From positions 124,001-188,000 of the forward strand of contig VWPU01001227.1 in assembly GCA_013398955.1 (NCBI GenBank): a DNA stretch of 64,000 bases, given 5' to 3'. This DNA is from Callaeas wilsoni (taxonomy: Eukaryota; Chordata; Aves; Passeriformes; Callaeidae). Below are positions 1-12,500 of the stretch, piece by piece (position 1 is the first letter of the stretch; every line of letters begins with the position of its first letter). The notes beneath the pieces were generated by a model. The model was not told where the DNA came from. It was given only the letters and a program-made list of their open reading frames with translations, and did no database searches. The translations under genes and the position numbers were made by a program.

Positions 1-1484
1 AGCCGTCCCGAGTTGTTTTAACAAAGCTGTGTTCTCCACGTTATCATTTACATAACTGGATGTCTGTCCTGCTTGATCCATGCCCTCATCAATATGCTTA
101 GTGGAAGCGTTATTTGATTTGATTTATTCTGCTTTTTTCCGAATCATAGATTGATTCGACATAAAAATTCCTGGGGAAATCAGGCAGTTTCTGTGTAGCA
201 CTTGATTTTCTCTACACTGAAGCCCCCCTGAAAACTATAGTCTGAGAAGGAAAGGTACAGAGGCTGAGAATCAAAGCAGAAGGCTTCCGCAGTAAGCTGA
301 GACTCAAATAAAAATGCACAGACATAGGTAATGAAGGCTTGGAGAGGAACAGTTCTTTTGCAATTGACTGTATCGAGCATCCAAACAAACAGTAGATTGT
401 TTCTCGGGTTTCTTTTCTCTTTTTTTTTTTTTAACATAACATATCTTTGGGGAGTCAAAGCCCTATGCATAATTAAGGAAGTTTCTTTTTTAACCAGATG
501 CATTGGGAAGTGTGTTCTCTAAACAAAATAAATAACCATTACAATGTGAGAACCGCAGGGTCATTTTATCCCCGGCCCCCCTCCCTCTGCTTTGAATTTA
601 CTCTATGGAAAATCAGACGCCATCCCTGCTGCCTCCTAGGAGCAGCACTGTGATCTTGCAGACTCCTCCATCATGGGACCCCCGTGCTGGCAATCAGACA
701 GCAGTGTAGACCATCTCTGGGAGGAACAAAGAGTGCACAGAGGTGGGAGGGTGGGCTGGGAACGAGGAAGCCAGAGCATCCCTGGGTGCCCTCCTTCCCA
801 GGCCTTGTATTGGCACGGAAATGATTTCTCCTTATTGATTCCTGCCCTTGTTCACATGCATGTCCCATGAGCGTGTTTTTGCTCTGCTCGTGCTTATGTT
901 TTTATTTGTACAGGGCTTAGGTGTCTGCTGGAGAAAAGTGATACTCACGAATGAAATGTCATTATGGTGTGACTGGATTGGCATTTAAGAGGCACATGCA
1001 TGATAGGTTCTGCCTCAGAGGCAAAATCCTGCCCAGACCAAGGACTGCTTGTGCCCTGAGTGCTCCTAGAAACCACTGGCCCTCAGAAAGTATTTTAATG
1101 GTGCAAGCAACAGGTTCCAATACAGACAGAGGGTAGCAGGACACACGACAATAAGGAGAAAAACAAGTGCTGCTATGGTCTGAGTGAGCCCAGGAGTGAG
1201 TCTTGGCATGCCTGGTGAGAACACTGGTTACCTGGGAATTTCTCCAGCACAGTCAGTAGGTTTGAGAGATTAATAAGACATTTTAAAGAAAGATGAGAAA
1301 CCTGGAGACAAATTACTGCTGATGCAAATGAATGAAAAACCTACATGGGTTGCATGCAGAGTGCCTAGAGCCAGAGTACTTCTGAAAACCAAGCTTATTG
1401 CTCAGGTGTTTTGGTAAATCCTGCAGTCCTTCACATCTTGCAGGCTGGGATTCTTTTCTCTGTGGAGACAATGTTGACATGTAT

Positions 1485-1574
1485 GAGTTTTGGTTGGGTT
1501 TTCGTGGGTTTTTATAGGGGTTTTTGTTCGCTTGTTTGTTTTTGCTGTTGTTTTTTGTTTGTTTTGTTCTTTTC
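1485..1574. repeat. GT-rich low-complexity tract
   Basis: About 90 bases made of T runs broken by single or double G, with repeated TTTTTG and TTGTTTG words. It is low-complexity DNA without a fixed unit. A minus-strand frame that crosses it encodes a K/T/N-rich peptide purely because of this composition. Similar tracts occur at 3,129-3,205, 32,298-32,409 and 57,751-57,832. Confidence 0.8.
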
Positions 1575-3128
1575 CTGAGGTATTTACATGGAGACTTCCT
1601 ACCCCATGTTTAAGGAAGTAAAATCCACAGAAGTTAAAATTCACCCAGGGGCTAAGATTCTGCTCTTGGACTTGACAGATAACTGGCTGCAGTCCAGGTA
1701 GTCTGAGTTCTAGTTTGGGCTTTTGGGAAAGAGAGCAGCCCTTGAGACTTAGCACGTAGGAGGGCTCCTTGCAGTGTCTCCCACAGGGTAAGGGGTGAGG
1801 GGATTGGACAGACGATTTCTGGGCTGAGTTCAGGGTGGCTGACCTGTGCTCCTGACATCTGGGCTGGGTTGTTCCAGGGAGGCACTTCTGGAGGGTCTCA
1901 GCATGGCCAGAAACCTGCAGAGCATGTGGATGTCACGTCTTACCAGTTGGGGTGGCTGATGGACACCAGAGAGTAGTCCATAGGATGGAGAGGGGAAGGT
2001 CTGTTCTTCCTCCATCGCCTTAGTTTTTCAAGATGGATTTTTCATGTCAGGAGTGTTCCTCAGTCACCAAGAAGGACGTCTGTATCCCACCATGCTGACT
2101 TAACATTTTCATCCTTGTCTTGGACTGCAAACAGCAGGACAGTCAGCAGCAATTAGATAAATCATGGAGAAGTCCCCAGTGTTCCACAGATGAAGGACCA
2201 GGAAAGACTGGAGGTGTTAGGGCTGCAGCATTTCCCATCTCCGACCTGGTCCCTTGTCAGCCACAGGCTGGGACCCTCAGGTGTCTCAGTGAGCTCCAGA
2301 GCCCATGGAGTTGTAAAGGACTTAACGACCATGTCCTTCATCCTTTTTTCTGAAACATGTTCTTTCAGGGCTTGGGTCACTGGCTCTCTCTGGAAGCTGT
2401 GTCCAAGGCCAGTGCCATGGGACTGGGATGATCTGCCAATAAACGCTTTGAATATTTTCAGTGTTGGAGCAATGGTGGGAGTGAAGGCTTATCCTTTCCA
2501 ACCCTTTTCCCATATTTTTTCAGGTCAGGGCAACCTCAGGGCTATCCTAAGCCAACCTGCACATTCCCACCAAGCCAGGAGATACTCAGATTTAATTTAC
2601 CAACTTGGAGGCTTTCTGAGGCAGTGAGGTATCTTCAGATGAAACACTATATCTCAAGATGATTATTGTTACAGTTAATGGGAAAGCAGTTTATATGAAA
2701 CACTCTGTTCTCTCTGTGTCCCACACTTCTACAGGACATTCTGGATAACTGGTACCATAAAAGTGTGCTTTTGGCAGGATTCAGATAGCAATAAAGTTAA
2801 GCACTTTAGATTACAGCTAGGAGAGAGAAGGGGGAGAAAGGAAATTCCTTTAAAAATTATAATTTCAACATGATAAAGTTGGCTGAAGAAGTGCAGCAAC
2901 AGATAAAAATCAGCCTTGGTAAAAGGCTGTGACCATTCAATAAAACAGTGAAACATTGAAATGTGCAGGAAGTGTTTTACCATGAATTAAAAGTGTAGAG
3001 AGTTCATCAGTGAGCAGCAGTTAGCTAATGAGAAAAGCAGATCCATGCATTTAGGAAATGTAAAGAAAACTTAAACCTTGTAAATTTTTATGTATTGCCC
3101 CTTGCAGCAAAATATGAAAACCAGGCTA

Positions 3129-3205
3129 AAAGAAAACAAAAAACCCCAAAACACCCCTCCCCCCAAAAAAACCAAACTCAACAACCCAACCCAAACCAAA
3201 CACAC
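3129..3205. repeat. AC-rich low-complexity tract
   Basis: About 77 bases containing almost only A and C, with words such as CAAAA, ACCCC and CCAAACC. It is the reverse-strand counterpart of the GT-rich tract at 1,485. There is no fixed repeat unit. The minus-strand frame across it reads as an aromatic and glycine-rich peptide and is an artefact of composition. Confidence 0.8.
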
Positions 3206-4233
3206 TGAGTATGTCCATAAAAGAATTAGGTGACCTAGTCAAGAGAGAAACAAAAAAGAATTTATAAGAGAAACCACTATTGACATATTGAGAACAGAAA
3301 TACTGAGACATAGAAAAATACTCATTTTAAGTTCTCATGAACAAAGTTTTTCTTTCCCAGTAATAAAACAGAATTTTTTTCCCCAGCTTCTTCTGGCAAG
3401 CACAATCTGCTGGAAATATTGAATAATGGATATGTTCTATAGGTACATCCTCAGAAGGACACCTAGACATGACAAAGACAGTTTTATCAACTGTCTATTG
3501 AAGTCTAAAGGCAAATGATTGCCCTAGAGTCAACCAGAAATCCAGAGCAGTCTCTGGAAGAGAAAAATATCTAGGATCCTAGATTTTCATAGCTTGCTCA
3601 TAATTTAAAAAAGAAATTCCCCTGGAAGGTGACATACTGGAAAATCCAATCTACAAATATGCCTTCAGGATAGACAAGAGAGTGTTTTTAAAACTAAGGC
3701 AACAGTTGGATAAACTGATTTAAAAGCATGTATGTTGTGTAGAGACAATGCTACATGAATCTATTGGTCTGAGAGGTAATTTTGCAGGATATGAAGCTCT
3801 TTCAAAATCTATCAAATACTTTATTCGTTTTTTTTTTTCTCCTAATCATTAGCACCGTTAATACATACCGGAGCAGTCTCTTTGACTGGTGAACTTTTGG
3901 AGGACTGTAGAAGACCCTCCTGAGGTTGGCTGCCCTCCAGCATGCTTGGTAGAGCATGAAGCATCATCCAAGCTCTGGCTGGAGCGCTGCTGCCTGCAAT
4001 ATCCTTAAACCTTTGACTACTAGAAACAATCCGAAACATGCAAGGCCAGACTAAGTGTTGTCACCTTGCTACCAAGATCTGCCAGATATTAAAGCACATT
4101 CATCTCTGAGAAGCAGCTGTCTTGGATCAGGTGGAGATTGGCATAAGGGAACGGCAGACTGGCTGCCTGACTCCCTGTTTTGGTGGCCATCCAGAGTACC
4201 TTCCGACAGTCCCTGCTCTGTAAAGCCACCATG

Positions 4234-4556
4234 TAGGATCACAGGATAACTCAGGTTGGAAACAGCATCAGCATGTCTCTAGTCCAACCTTCTGCACAAA
4301 GAATGTTCAGCAATGAGGTTGGAGTAGGTTGATCACGGCTTTATCCAGTTGTACTCCCAAAACTTCCAAGGATGTCTCTCTGGACATCCCACAGTTTGAT
4401 TATCTTCATGGTAAAAAGTCTTCTTCCAAATAATGTGAGTTGTCTCCTGTCATCCTGCAGTTACTCTTACTGCTCCTGCTGCTGTAAGGTCTCTGAATAA
4501 CTGATTTTGTCTTATCAATATCAGCCTCTTAGTTACTGCAGGAGGTTAAACAACCC
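4234..4556 (-). mobile_element. CR1 LINE fragment, old, antisense
   Basis: The left edge has the usual CR1 3' end in reverse orientation: GGATCACAGGAT, then CTCAGGTTGGAA, then CTAGTCCAACC. Next comes the segment equivalent to 'aaggatg...ctctctggacatcccacag', and then the 'gtaaaaagtcttcttcc' part of the end of the reverse transcriptase frame. The remaining 'ctgtaaggtctc' and 'aggttaaacaaccctgg' words keep the CR1 order. About 320 bp are left, with many substitutions and no open frame. It is a 5'-truncated non-LTR retrotransposon copy that cannot move. The identification rests on remembered CR1 consensus words, not on an alignment. Confidence 0.8.
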
Positions 4557-6470
4557 TGGAGGATGCAGATTGATTTCACACACATGTACATGGTTGGGAT
4601 AACTGAAAAACTAATCAAAGTCTACTGAGGACTTCTGCAAATGCATTAAAGCAAACCCGTCCTCCCCAAAAGTGCGGCAAGTTTTTTTTCTGCTTCCCAC
4701 ACAGATCCTTTTGTGGTCAAGCTGGAGTCTCCATTGCCATGCACCAGCCAGGAGCCTACTGATCCATCCACAGTTGAAAAGGACATTGTAGGTTCTGCAA
4801 GAGTTCCTGCAGAGGTGCCTGGCTGGGTTTGCCTAAGGTAACCACAGCTGGGTTTGCCTAAGGTAACCATGCCAGCCCTTCCCGACTGACGTATTGGTGC
4901 TGAGGAGGGCTGTCTGATCAGCTCTCTGGGAGTGGGTTTGGTTTCCTGGTCATCTTTCAGGGACCACTTATTAGTCTCAGGATTGCAGACATCTCAACTT
5001 GAAAAACAGGGATCTGCCATGATCAAATCTCCTTAAATTTGAAGCAGGCATTTGTAAATCACGTAATCCTGTAGATGTCAAATCTGGCCTAGAGGACATA
5101 CATCCACCTCCCTTCCTACATAATATACGGTAGCATTTAAGTGTAATGAGTGGTAATATAACTCAAGTGCCAAAGGGATTAGACATAGAGGGTTCAGCAT
5201 AAAACACGATACTCAGGGTTTATTATTTTTATTTTTTTCCTTTAATTTTAATGTCGTGGGCTGGGGCATTTTTATTTAATCCCGTTGTTGCATATACATT
5301 GCATTATTTTCAGTCTATAAAATTTATATCCTTCTTCAATTAGATTACAGCTGAACCAAAAAAGAGGGGATTCTGCTCTGTGAATGCCATTCCAGTTCTT
5401 ACAGAGCACAGGCAATTGTCACCTCTTTCCTCCTCTCTCCCCTTGTCCCCCCCGTCCTGCTCCTTTCCTTAACTCAGCTGTGCTGCAGGACTTGATCAAT
5501 TGCAACAGCACTAGAAAAAAAAAGTTAGTCATACATGATCAGCAAAATGGCCCAAATGATGTCATCCATCAAGATGGACATCGCAATTTGCCAACTATTT
5601 TCTCATAAATCAAATCATAGTCCCACAAGGAAGAAGCGCAGCTCATGAAGAGCCAACATGGCAGCAGTTATCGGCAGACTGAGAGAAATGCTCCCTCAAG
5701 TATACAGTAATTATTTTTACTCGATGGGAAATAAAGAGGGGAGAGATGGTAGTGTAGAACTGGAGAGTGTCTGCCTCACTTCATTACTATTCCCTAGGCA
5801 AGGGGCGCAACATATGCTTTTCATTGTGAAGCCAATAATTTTGAATCTTGGGACAGGTGAAAACTTAAATGACATTTGCAAACCTTGATTTATTTCCCTG
5901 CTTAACTCTGGAACATGCCTTAGATTTAGCTCTATAAGTTTCAATAGATTAGTGGCCAGTGTCACTGAATTTGCAGTGACCTTTAGCAAGTCTTTCCCTT
6001 TTTGGATCAGTTAATTAAATATTTTGGATACTAATAATGCCTTACTGAAACCATCCCTGATTTCTTTTTGTGTACACATATGAAACAACAGGGGGATAGC
6101 ATGAACATTTTAATTTTTTATTGAGATTGTCTCTTGCATTTTTTCCTCTCTCTTTCCCTCGCTTTCTCTGTTTTTTCCCCTCCCATGTGCAATTTTACTT
6201 GCTGGAAATCTCATTAAAAGTTATTTATGAGCTGCTAGTGATCCCGTAAGGATTACACCTAATTCAGTCTGTAAAGCTTTTGAGTTACATTGCTTCCCAG
6301 GAATAGTCCCTACAGCAAGAAGGACCACCTCTCCCATTGTTTGACTTTCGTTATCATTAGTATAAATACTTCATGAGAGGTTCTTTACAAATGCAGAGCA
6401 GCTCATTGACAGGATTTAGGCACCAAGTGCCATTTGGTATGCTAAGATTTTGCTTCTTGATTCCTTGATT
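4557..6470. other. Non-coding stretch; AT-rich, enhancer-like in part
   Basis: No coding frame is convincing. The stretch holds a 25-bp tandem duplication at 4,822, a pyrimidine tract at about 5,405-5,470, and AT-rich unique sequence at 5,215-5,360 and 5,540-5,720 with TAAT, ATAAA and TGTCAT words. Unique sequence with homeodomain-type words continues at 6,190-6,370. This composition is typical of conserved non-coding DNA, but conservation cannot be seen from one genome. Confidence 0.5.
4822..4869. repeat. 25-bp tandem duplication, 1.9 copies
   Basis: A 25-base unit beginning GCTGGGTTTGCC and containing CTAAGGTAACC is repeated head to tail. The second copy (4,847-4,869) matches the first at every one of its 23 bases. 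Perfect identity suggests a recent duplication or replication slippage. It does not affect any recognised element. Confidence 0.9.
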
Positions 6471-6545
6471 CATGCCATTTTACATGTGGGGAAACTAATG
6501 ATTCATAAAGGTGACATCATTTGCGCAAGACTCACAGAATGTGTC
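6471..6545 (+). mobile_element. MIR-type SINE core fragment
   Basis: The words CCATTTTACATGTGGGGAAACT, split here as CCATTTTACA and TGGGGAAACT, are followed by TTCATAAAGGTGA, TTTGCGCAAG and CTCACAGA. These line up in order with the core of the mammalian-wide interspersed repeat: 'cccattttacagatgaggaaactgaggctcagagaggttaagt', then 'ttgcccaaggtcacaca'. MIR is a tRNA-derived SINE active before the mammal-reptile split, and birds keep few recognisable copies. Only about 75 bp of core remain. The tRNA-like head and the LINE2-like tail are not visible. Confidence 0.6.
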
Positions 6546-9500
6546 AAGAAAAGTCTGTTTCCTTGAAAACAGCCAGAGGTTAATAATGTTACGGTCCAGA
6601 GTTGTACTTGCTAATCAAATTAAACCTGCTAGGGAAACTTCAGAGGGATTGGGGATTCAAGGCAAACATTCTTTATCTCTCTAGAAGTGAAGAGTCTGCT
6701 TCTTTCTTAGCCTCTAATTTTATTGTCAGGCTGCATTTTTAGAAGTTTTTCAGAGCAACGGTGGAAATGTACCTAATATGTTCAGACTATCACGTACAGT
6801 ATTAGATATCCTGATTTTTCTGGAAGACTTGGGACTTTGTGCTCTTCCATCTTTGTTCAGTTTACCATTTGGGGCAGTTGTCATTATAAGAATAAAAATA
6901 AGACAATGAATATAGATTTCCTATTTTCCTCCAGTAGTCAGATAAGGTTAGGAAAATAGAGCAGTTAAATCATCTGTGAAAGGTTGTAGTTAGGAAATAC
7001 GGACCAGGAAAATTAGCGAGAATTGGTATCATTTTTTTCTAGGCCAGGCAGCCACCTCATTGTTCTGTGATATTGGAAAGGCAACAGGTAACATCAGTGC
7101 AGAAGATCATCCCCAGGCACCAGTGTCTGACCACAGACACATCAGAGTGTTTGGGCATGTGATTCACTTAATTGTGAATAAGCATCTGCTAAATTTTAGC
7201 ATTTACAGCTCTCAAGCAAAATCAGGCCAGTTTATAGTGCTAGAGAATGTAAGCACAGCAAGAGATGATCTCTGCTCCAACAGAGAAAGGAAGCAGGAGT
7301 AAAAGAGGAGTGTGATCCTCTTCCTTTACTGGTGTGAAGTGGAGAGGCTATAAATACGCTCACCAAGGTGAGTGAAGTCTGCCAGAGGGCTGAGAACCGA
7401 ACCTCAGTCTCAAATCCCAGCCCTGACCTGTAGCCACATAAAGCCTGTCATTCCTCCTACCCCTGCTAATTGGTTTACCCAGCCCACCCGGTGAACATCA
7501 AAAACCCTTCCAGGTCAGCTCTCAATACAGGGAGAAATTTCAAGGGGGGAAAAATAGCTCACTTGGGATGAAGCAGGCTTTGTTTCATCAGCTGTCAGGA
7601 AGAACTCCTGCTTTTGTTTGAAGGAGGAGTGAAGACAGGGAGAAAGTGAGATGAAATCCATGTTATTTTCTAACCAGTAAGGGAGAAGCAGGAGGTGGAC
7701 AGAGACTGAGATGACCTGGTTCATCCACCTTGCTTTTGAGGGTGGCCCTTCACTGATCTCAGCTGTGCAGTCCTGGAGCTCCTCTCTTGCTCATCCTGAC
7801 CCAGGCCGATGTCCGGGAAGTCACTGGGGAGTGCAGAGAACAGTATGTAACATCTTACCAAAAAATAAAACACAGAAAACTCTTGCTTTCCTAAAAGCAG
7901 TAAAGGGCACAAGGAGGGGTGAAGATAGAAAGTGTAACCTAATTGGGGATTTGCAGCCCAGACTACAGAAAAAATGAAACAATGTTATACCAAGACACTC
8001 TAGAGAATCGCTGATAAAAGAATAAAAGATTATAAATGTCCTTAATTAATTGTATAGCTCACTAACAAAGACTACATTTCCTCAGAGTTCTCAGTTTTCC
8101 TTCTCATGTAGTACAAAATCAGCACTAGGATTCACAGTTCACTCATACTGGAATTCCACTTGGTGCCACTCCACTTGCAATTGGATTCCCAACTTTTCAA
8201 AATAACTCGTCTTAAAAAAATTAATGGTTATTTTCCTCCAGGCTAATGGGAGCTAATACAAACAGAATATTTCCCTTGTTCACTACAAATTGCACAAAAA
8301 TCACGTGCATTTGATTAAGCAAACAAGAAAAAACTGACTGTATCTTCTCAAAACCACTGAGCATTACCCACAACAGACTTTACGGTCTAGGTTTAAGAGC
8401 AGAAAAATGTTGTTTGCTCTTATCAGGAGAGAGGCTCCTGATTAGTGTTGGCTAGTGGCTGTGGCAGGGCTCTGGGAATCCACCCTCCCAGGTTCCCCAT
8501 GGCTCTTGCCTTTGACTCATGATGGGAAGTCCATTTTGGCTCTGACTTTGCAAAACCTTAAGCAAGGCAGCGAGAAGAGACTCAGCTGGATTAGGCATGG
8601 ATAACACAAAGCTGAGGTGGCTGGGGCAGCCCCTGTGTCTCTCGATCAGGATTTATACAAGGGGACACGCTCGATTGATGCTGGCACCCATGGTGGTCCA
8701 CACTACCCTTATTGCTAAGGTTTTACATTGTATTTTTTGTTAAAGGGAATTACCGAATTAGGAGTTGTACTAAGAACTCATAATTGAACCCGGAGAGAGA
8801 GAGAGAAAGCTCCTGCTGCAAAATGTCAGTTTAGAGGATCCCACCTACCTCAGAAGCCGTTGTTCCAGCTGCGTCTGATGGCTCCCAGAAGTCAGGCAGA
8901 AGCCCAAAACACTCAAATTACGGCCAGATACAATTACCAGCTGGAAAAAGAGAACATGCCAAGAGTATATAGGTGTGTGGAAGCTACTAAAACAGGGGGG
9001 AAAGGATCAGAAAAGGAAAAAGTTCTCTTTCTGAAAAAAAGAAACAAACCAACAGCACAGGTAAGAGGGGTAAGAGGTTTTCTTTTGAAAAGCTCCAGCT
9101 TGTTCTCTGTGACACAAACATCTCTCCCAGCTTCCTGGGAGCGCTGCACATAGCCTGGAGCAGACTTGCTGGTTCTGGTCCAGTCAAGCTCCTAATAAGT
9201 CAGGCTGAAATCTGCTTAAAATTTTCCTTTTCTCATTCCCTATGACTCCACAAGAGTCTGCTCTCCACAAGACAGAAGAGGATCTTTAGTGCAGTCTCTC
9301 CTTTCCCGTATACCCCCAGCATGCTCTGCTCCAATGGATGTCAATATTGGGGCAGGCAGGGAGAGCAGAGAATTTCCTTCAGTATCTGTAACCTATCTCC
9401 TTTTAGCCAAGAGAAACACAAATGGCAATCCCTTACACTTCATTTAGAAAATGGGTTTCCACAGCTATGGAAAGCTAAAGTTGCTATTGTTACTGCTTTT

Positions 9501-12500
9501 CATCTGATTTCCACTAGGTCTGCAGGCTCTCCCTGCCAACATGACACCCTAAAATGAATGTGTAATGTGGTTGTGATCAGGCTAGTCATGGATTAGAACT
9601 TCTTCACAGTGAAATGATTTCTTTGCATTTATCTTTCCAATGTCTATTTGCCAATTTTTTATTCAGTGCCATGTTCTGTGGCAACAATTCTTAGTTTTCT
9701 GCCTGTTATCCGTCCTAGATTTCTTTTATCTCTCTTGGTCTCATCTTTCCATTAAATATTACTAGCACTGGAATATTTTTTCTCTCAGATCTTGCATTTC
9801 TTCTACTTGAATCTAATTTTGTTGTGGTTTTAATATTTGGCTTGACAGAGAGACAATTTCCTCTGTTCACAGGATGAGATTGGTTTTGTTTTATTGATAA
9901 CTCTGTTCATTTCTGCTATCAAATAACCATTACATATTTTCATTTGGTACAATTTTGCTTTGGCAATAACTAACAATGAAAATGTACTGGTAAAAAAGTG
10001 GGAAAATACTGCTGAAAAAGTCATTTTTTTCAAGCAATTTTAAAAAAAGTCTCAGTCTAGGCTTCACATTAATTAAGATGAGCTAAAGGGGAAGCTCAAA
10101 TATGTCATGTTTTAGTGTTAATTTAGCATTTAAAAACCTGAGCATTTAATACAAATGGTTCCAGCCTCAAACCGTATTTTTGGTCAAAAACTTGTAGTTT
10201 TCACAGGGCAAAAGAAAGAACTTCAGGTTATAAGGAGTTTTCTGTGCACAAGTGTACACCTATACATACACACATATATTTATTCCGTGAATAGTTTTTT
10301 AAGCATCTATTATAGTGTGGCAGAGCCAATTACATTTCATTTCTGCCTGGGAGGAGACAATCTGCACTCTGTATGTTTTTCCAGTGGCTGTGCCAGTTAA
10401 CGTGCAGGATTACTCTGCCTTTCTCCTACCTCTGCTTGGTTTTTATCAAGCTGAACAATTGTGTTCAGCTATTTTGCATGTAGAATAATCTCTGCACGGA
10501 TGGCTGCAGGTCAGGCTTTTCCTTTCGCTGTGATTATAATGTGACATGGTAAGTGTGCATTTCATCACCCCAGCGTGTTCTGCTCTCTGGAACACTTCCC
10601 ATTTACCCAGGGCAGAGGAGAGGAGCCTTGCTGCCAGTTTAGGATGTCACTGATGTCTTTCTCTGCGACCAGTCTCTGGTTTTGGAAGCTGGGCTAGGAT
10701 AAATCCTGCTGGACCTGCTGTAGCCATTCTCTGATGAAGATAGGCACGCCTGTTCAGGCAGTAGAAGTTGAGATGCTGGGATGCAGCAGCTGTAAGCATC
10801 CCCCCATCCTGGAGGCTGTGAGTTTAGTCTAGTCTCACAAGCACTGGCAAGGAAGTCACAGATGCAGACATTTCAGGATAGGTGGTGAGAACACAGGTGA
10901 TTTGCATTTTTAGGAGAATATGGGGAATGTTTGGGACAGAAGTAAGCCTGCAGGATACAGAGCTATGTTTGAAATGGTAGACACCTAGCTATGTAGCAAT
11001 GACCTGGGAATTGGAAATTTACGCATTTCCTGGATTTCTGCCATGCTTGTAACTGGGAAAGCACAGGCTGGAAGGTCTTCTTCACAGCTATGTGCACCCA
11101 AATTTCTGCACGAGGAGACTGCTCATGTTCCCTCCTGTGCATTGGTAGGGCTTGCCAGAGTGAAGTAGCTCCTGAGCATGAGCTGGATGACAGCAGCTGC
11201 AGAGCAGGGCAGATGAATTTCACTGTCCATTTGTCTTCTCTCCCTTCCATTCTTGCTCTGCTCCTCCTCCTTCTGCCTCGGGAAAAGCTTAGTCCCTGGG
11301 GCAGCAGCAAGCTGCTCTCTCACACAGCTCGTTCTCCAGGTCCTCAGGGCACCCAGGGCTCTCTAGGCACTATTATAAAATCGGTGAAAAAGCAGATGCT
11401 TCTGATTAGTCCAAAATTTATTCTAAAGAGACAAACAAAAACCTGTGCAATGTAGCAAAGAAAAATGGGCATTTTCAGATGGGAAACCATTTGTCAGTGG
11501 CTTCTGTGCCCACAGCATCTTTGGTGATGACTGAGGGAAACTTGGAGTTACCCATTGCCACCTCTGCTTATTTTGGAGGATCACTCAACCTGGAATCCAG
11601 GCCCAAGGTTGGAGCACATTGTGTGCCAGGGCTCTGCCTGCTCCACAGCAGGGGAGTAGCCAACAGTGAAGCAGGAGAACTCAAGTGTGGGAAGAAAAGC
11701 AAAGTTCTGTGGAAAATGTGTAGAGCAGTGGAAACCTCTCAATTCCTTTATTTGCATGACTAATCAGCTGGGCTTTCTGCTGGCTCCCCACACAGCTAAG
11801 TTCATGCTATTTATTTTTCACATCACTGCATTTAAATTCAAGTGCGGGAGAGGGGAGTATGAGCACTTTCATTTGTTCAGCATATTTATAAAAGGCCCAG
11901 AAATGAACATGTGGCATCAGATGAACACCTGGCAATCAAAGCAGGGAGAGCCAGCTGTTGCCTTTGTAATTGGAATTACAAATTCACACCATCCGTCCTC
12001 TCTCTACTGTACCCACACCACTCATGAAAGCGGAGGAGTTAGCTCTGGGTGCATATGCTTGAGAAGCAGCAGCCAAAGACAATGTTTGGGCTATTTGCTA
12101 AAAAAAGAAACTCTCCTTGCCTTTTCCTATAAGAAGTGATAGTTTTTAAGCCAGCTGTGCCTGCAACTCCCATCTGCTACAGAATTCTGTCTGTGTCTTT
12201 TCTGCAGGGCATGCAACTTTCACCAACTTTGCAGTTTGGAAGTTGAACCCACTTCATTCCTGACTTCCCTCCAGCTGATCCGCACAGTATCCTTCGTGCT
12301 CGAGTTCATAGGTCTCTCTTCTCCTCTGGCTGGTTTAGCTGCTGAGTTATTGAAGACCAGGGGTAATGAAAGACGCCTGTGTTACCCTCCCTTGCATGGT
12401 CTGTACTTCAAGGCTTCAGTCAGGAATCCTACACATTAAAAAAAACAGGGAAGCAAAGAACCAAAGGCATCTTGAACGTACACACTGTAACAAAAGGAAG

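Larger units (their letters stand above)
1..4233. other. Non-coding stretch, no gene seen
   Basis: No open frame here has a recognisable domain, and the frames of 60-145 codons overlap on both strands. The stretch holds a T run at about 420-432 and two GT/AC-rich low-complexity tracts that are listed separately. The part from about 1,650 to 2,450 is somewhat richer in GC and gives the longest chance frames. I see no convincing CpG island, RNA gene or mobile element. It is probably intergenic or intronic. Confidence 0.7.

Noticed and set aside
7284..7367. Segment with good acceptor, CCAAG|GTGAGT donor and a TATAAATA word
   Set aside because: All frames have stops, and the TATA-like word lies only about 10 bases before the donor, so the signals do not fit one gene model.
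12208..12363. Good acceptor followed by 52 open codons
   Set aside because: The only donor at the end (GTAATG) is poor, and no protein family is recognised.
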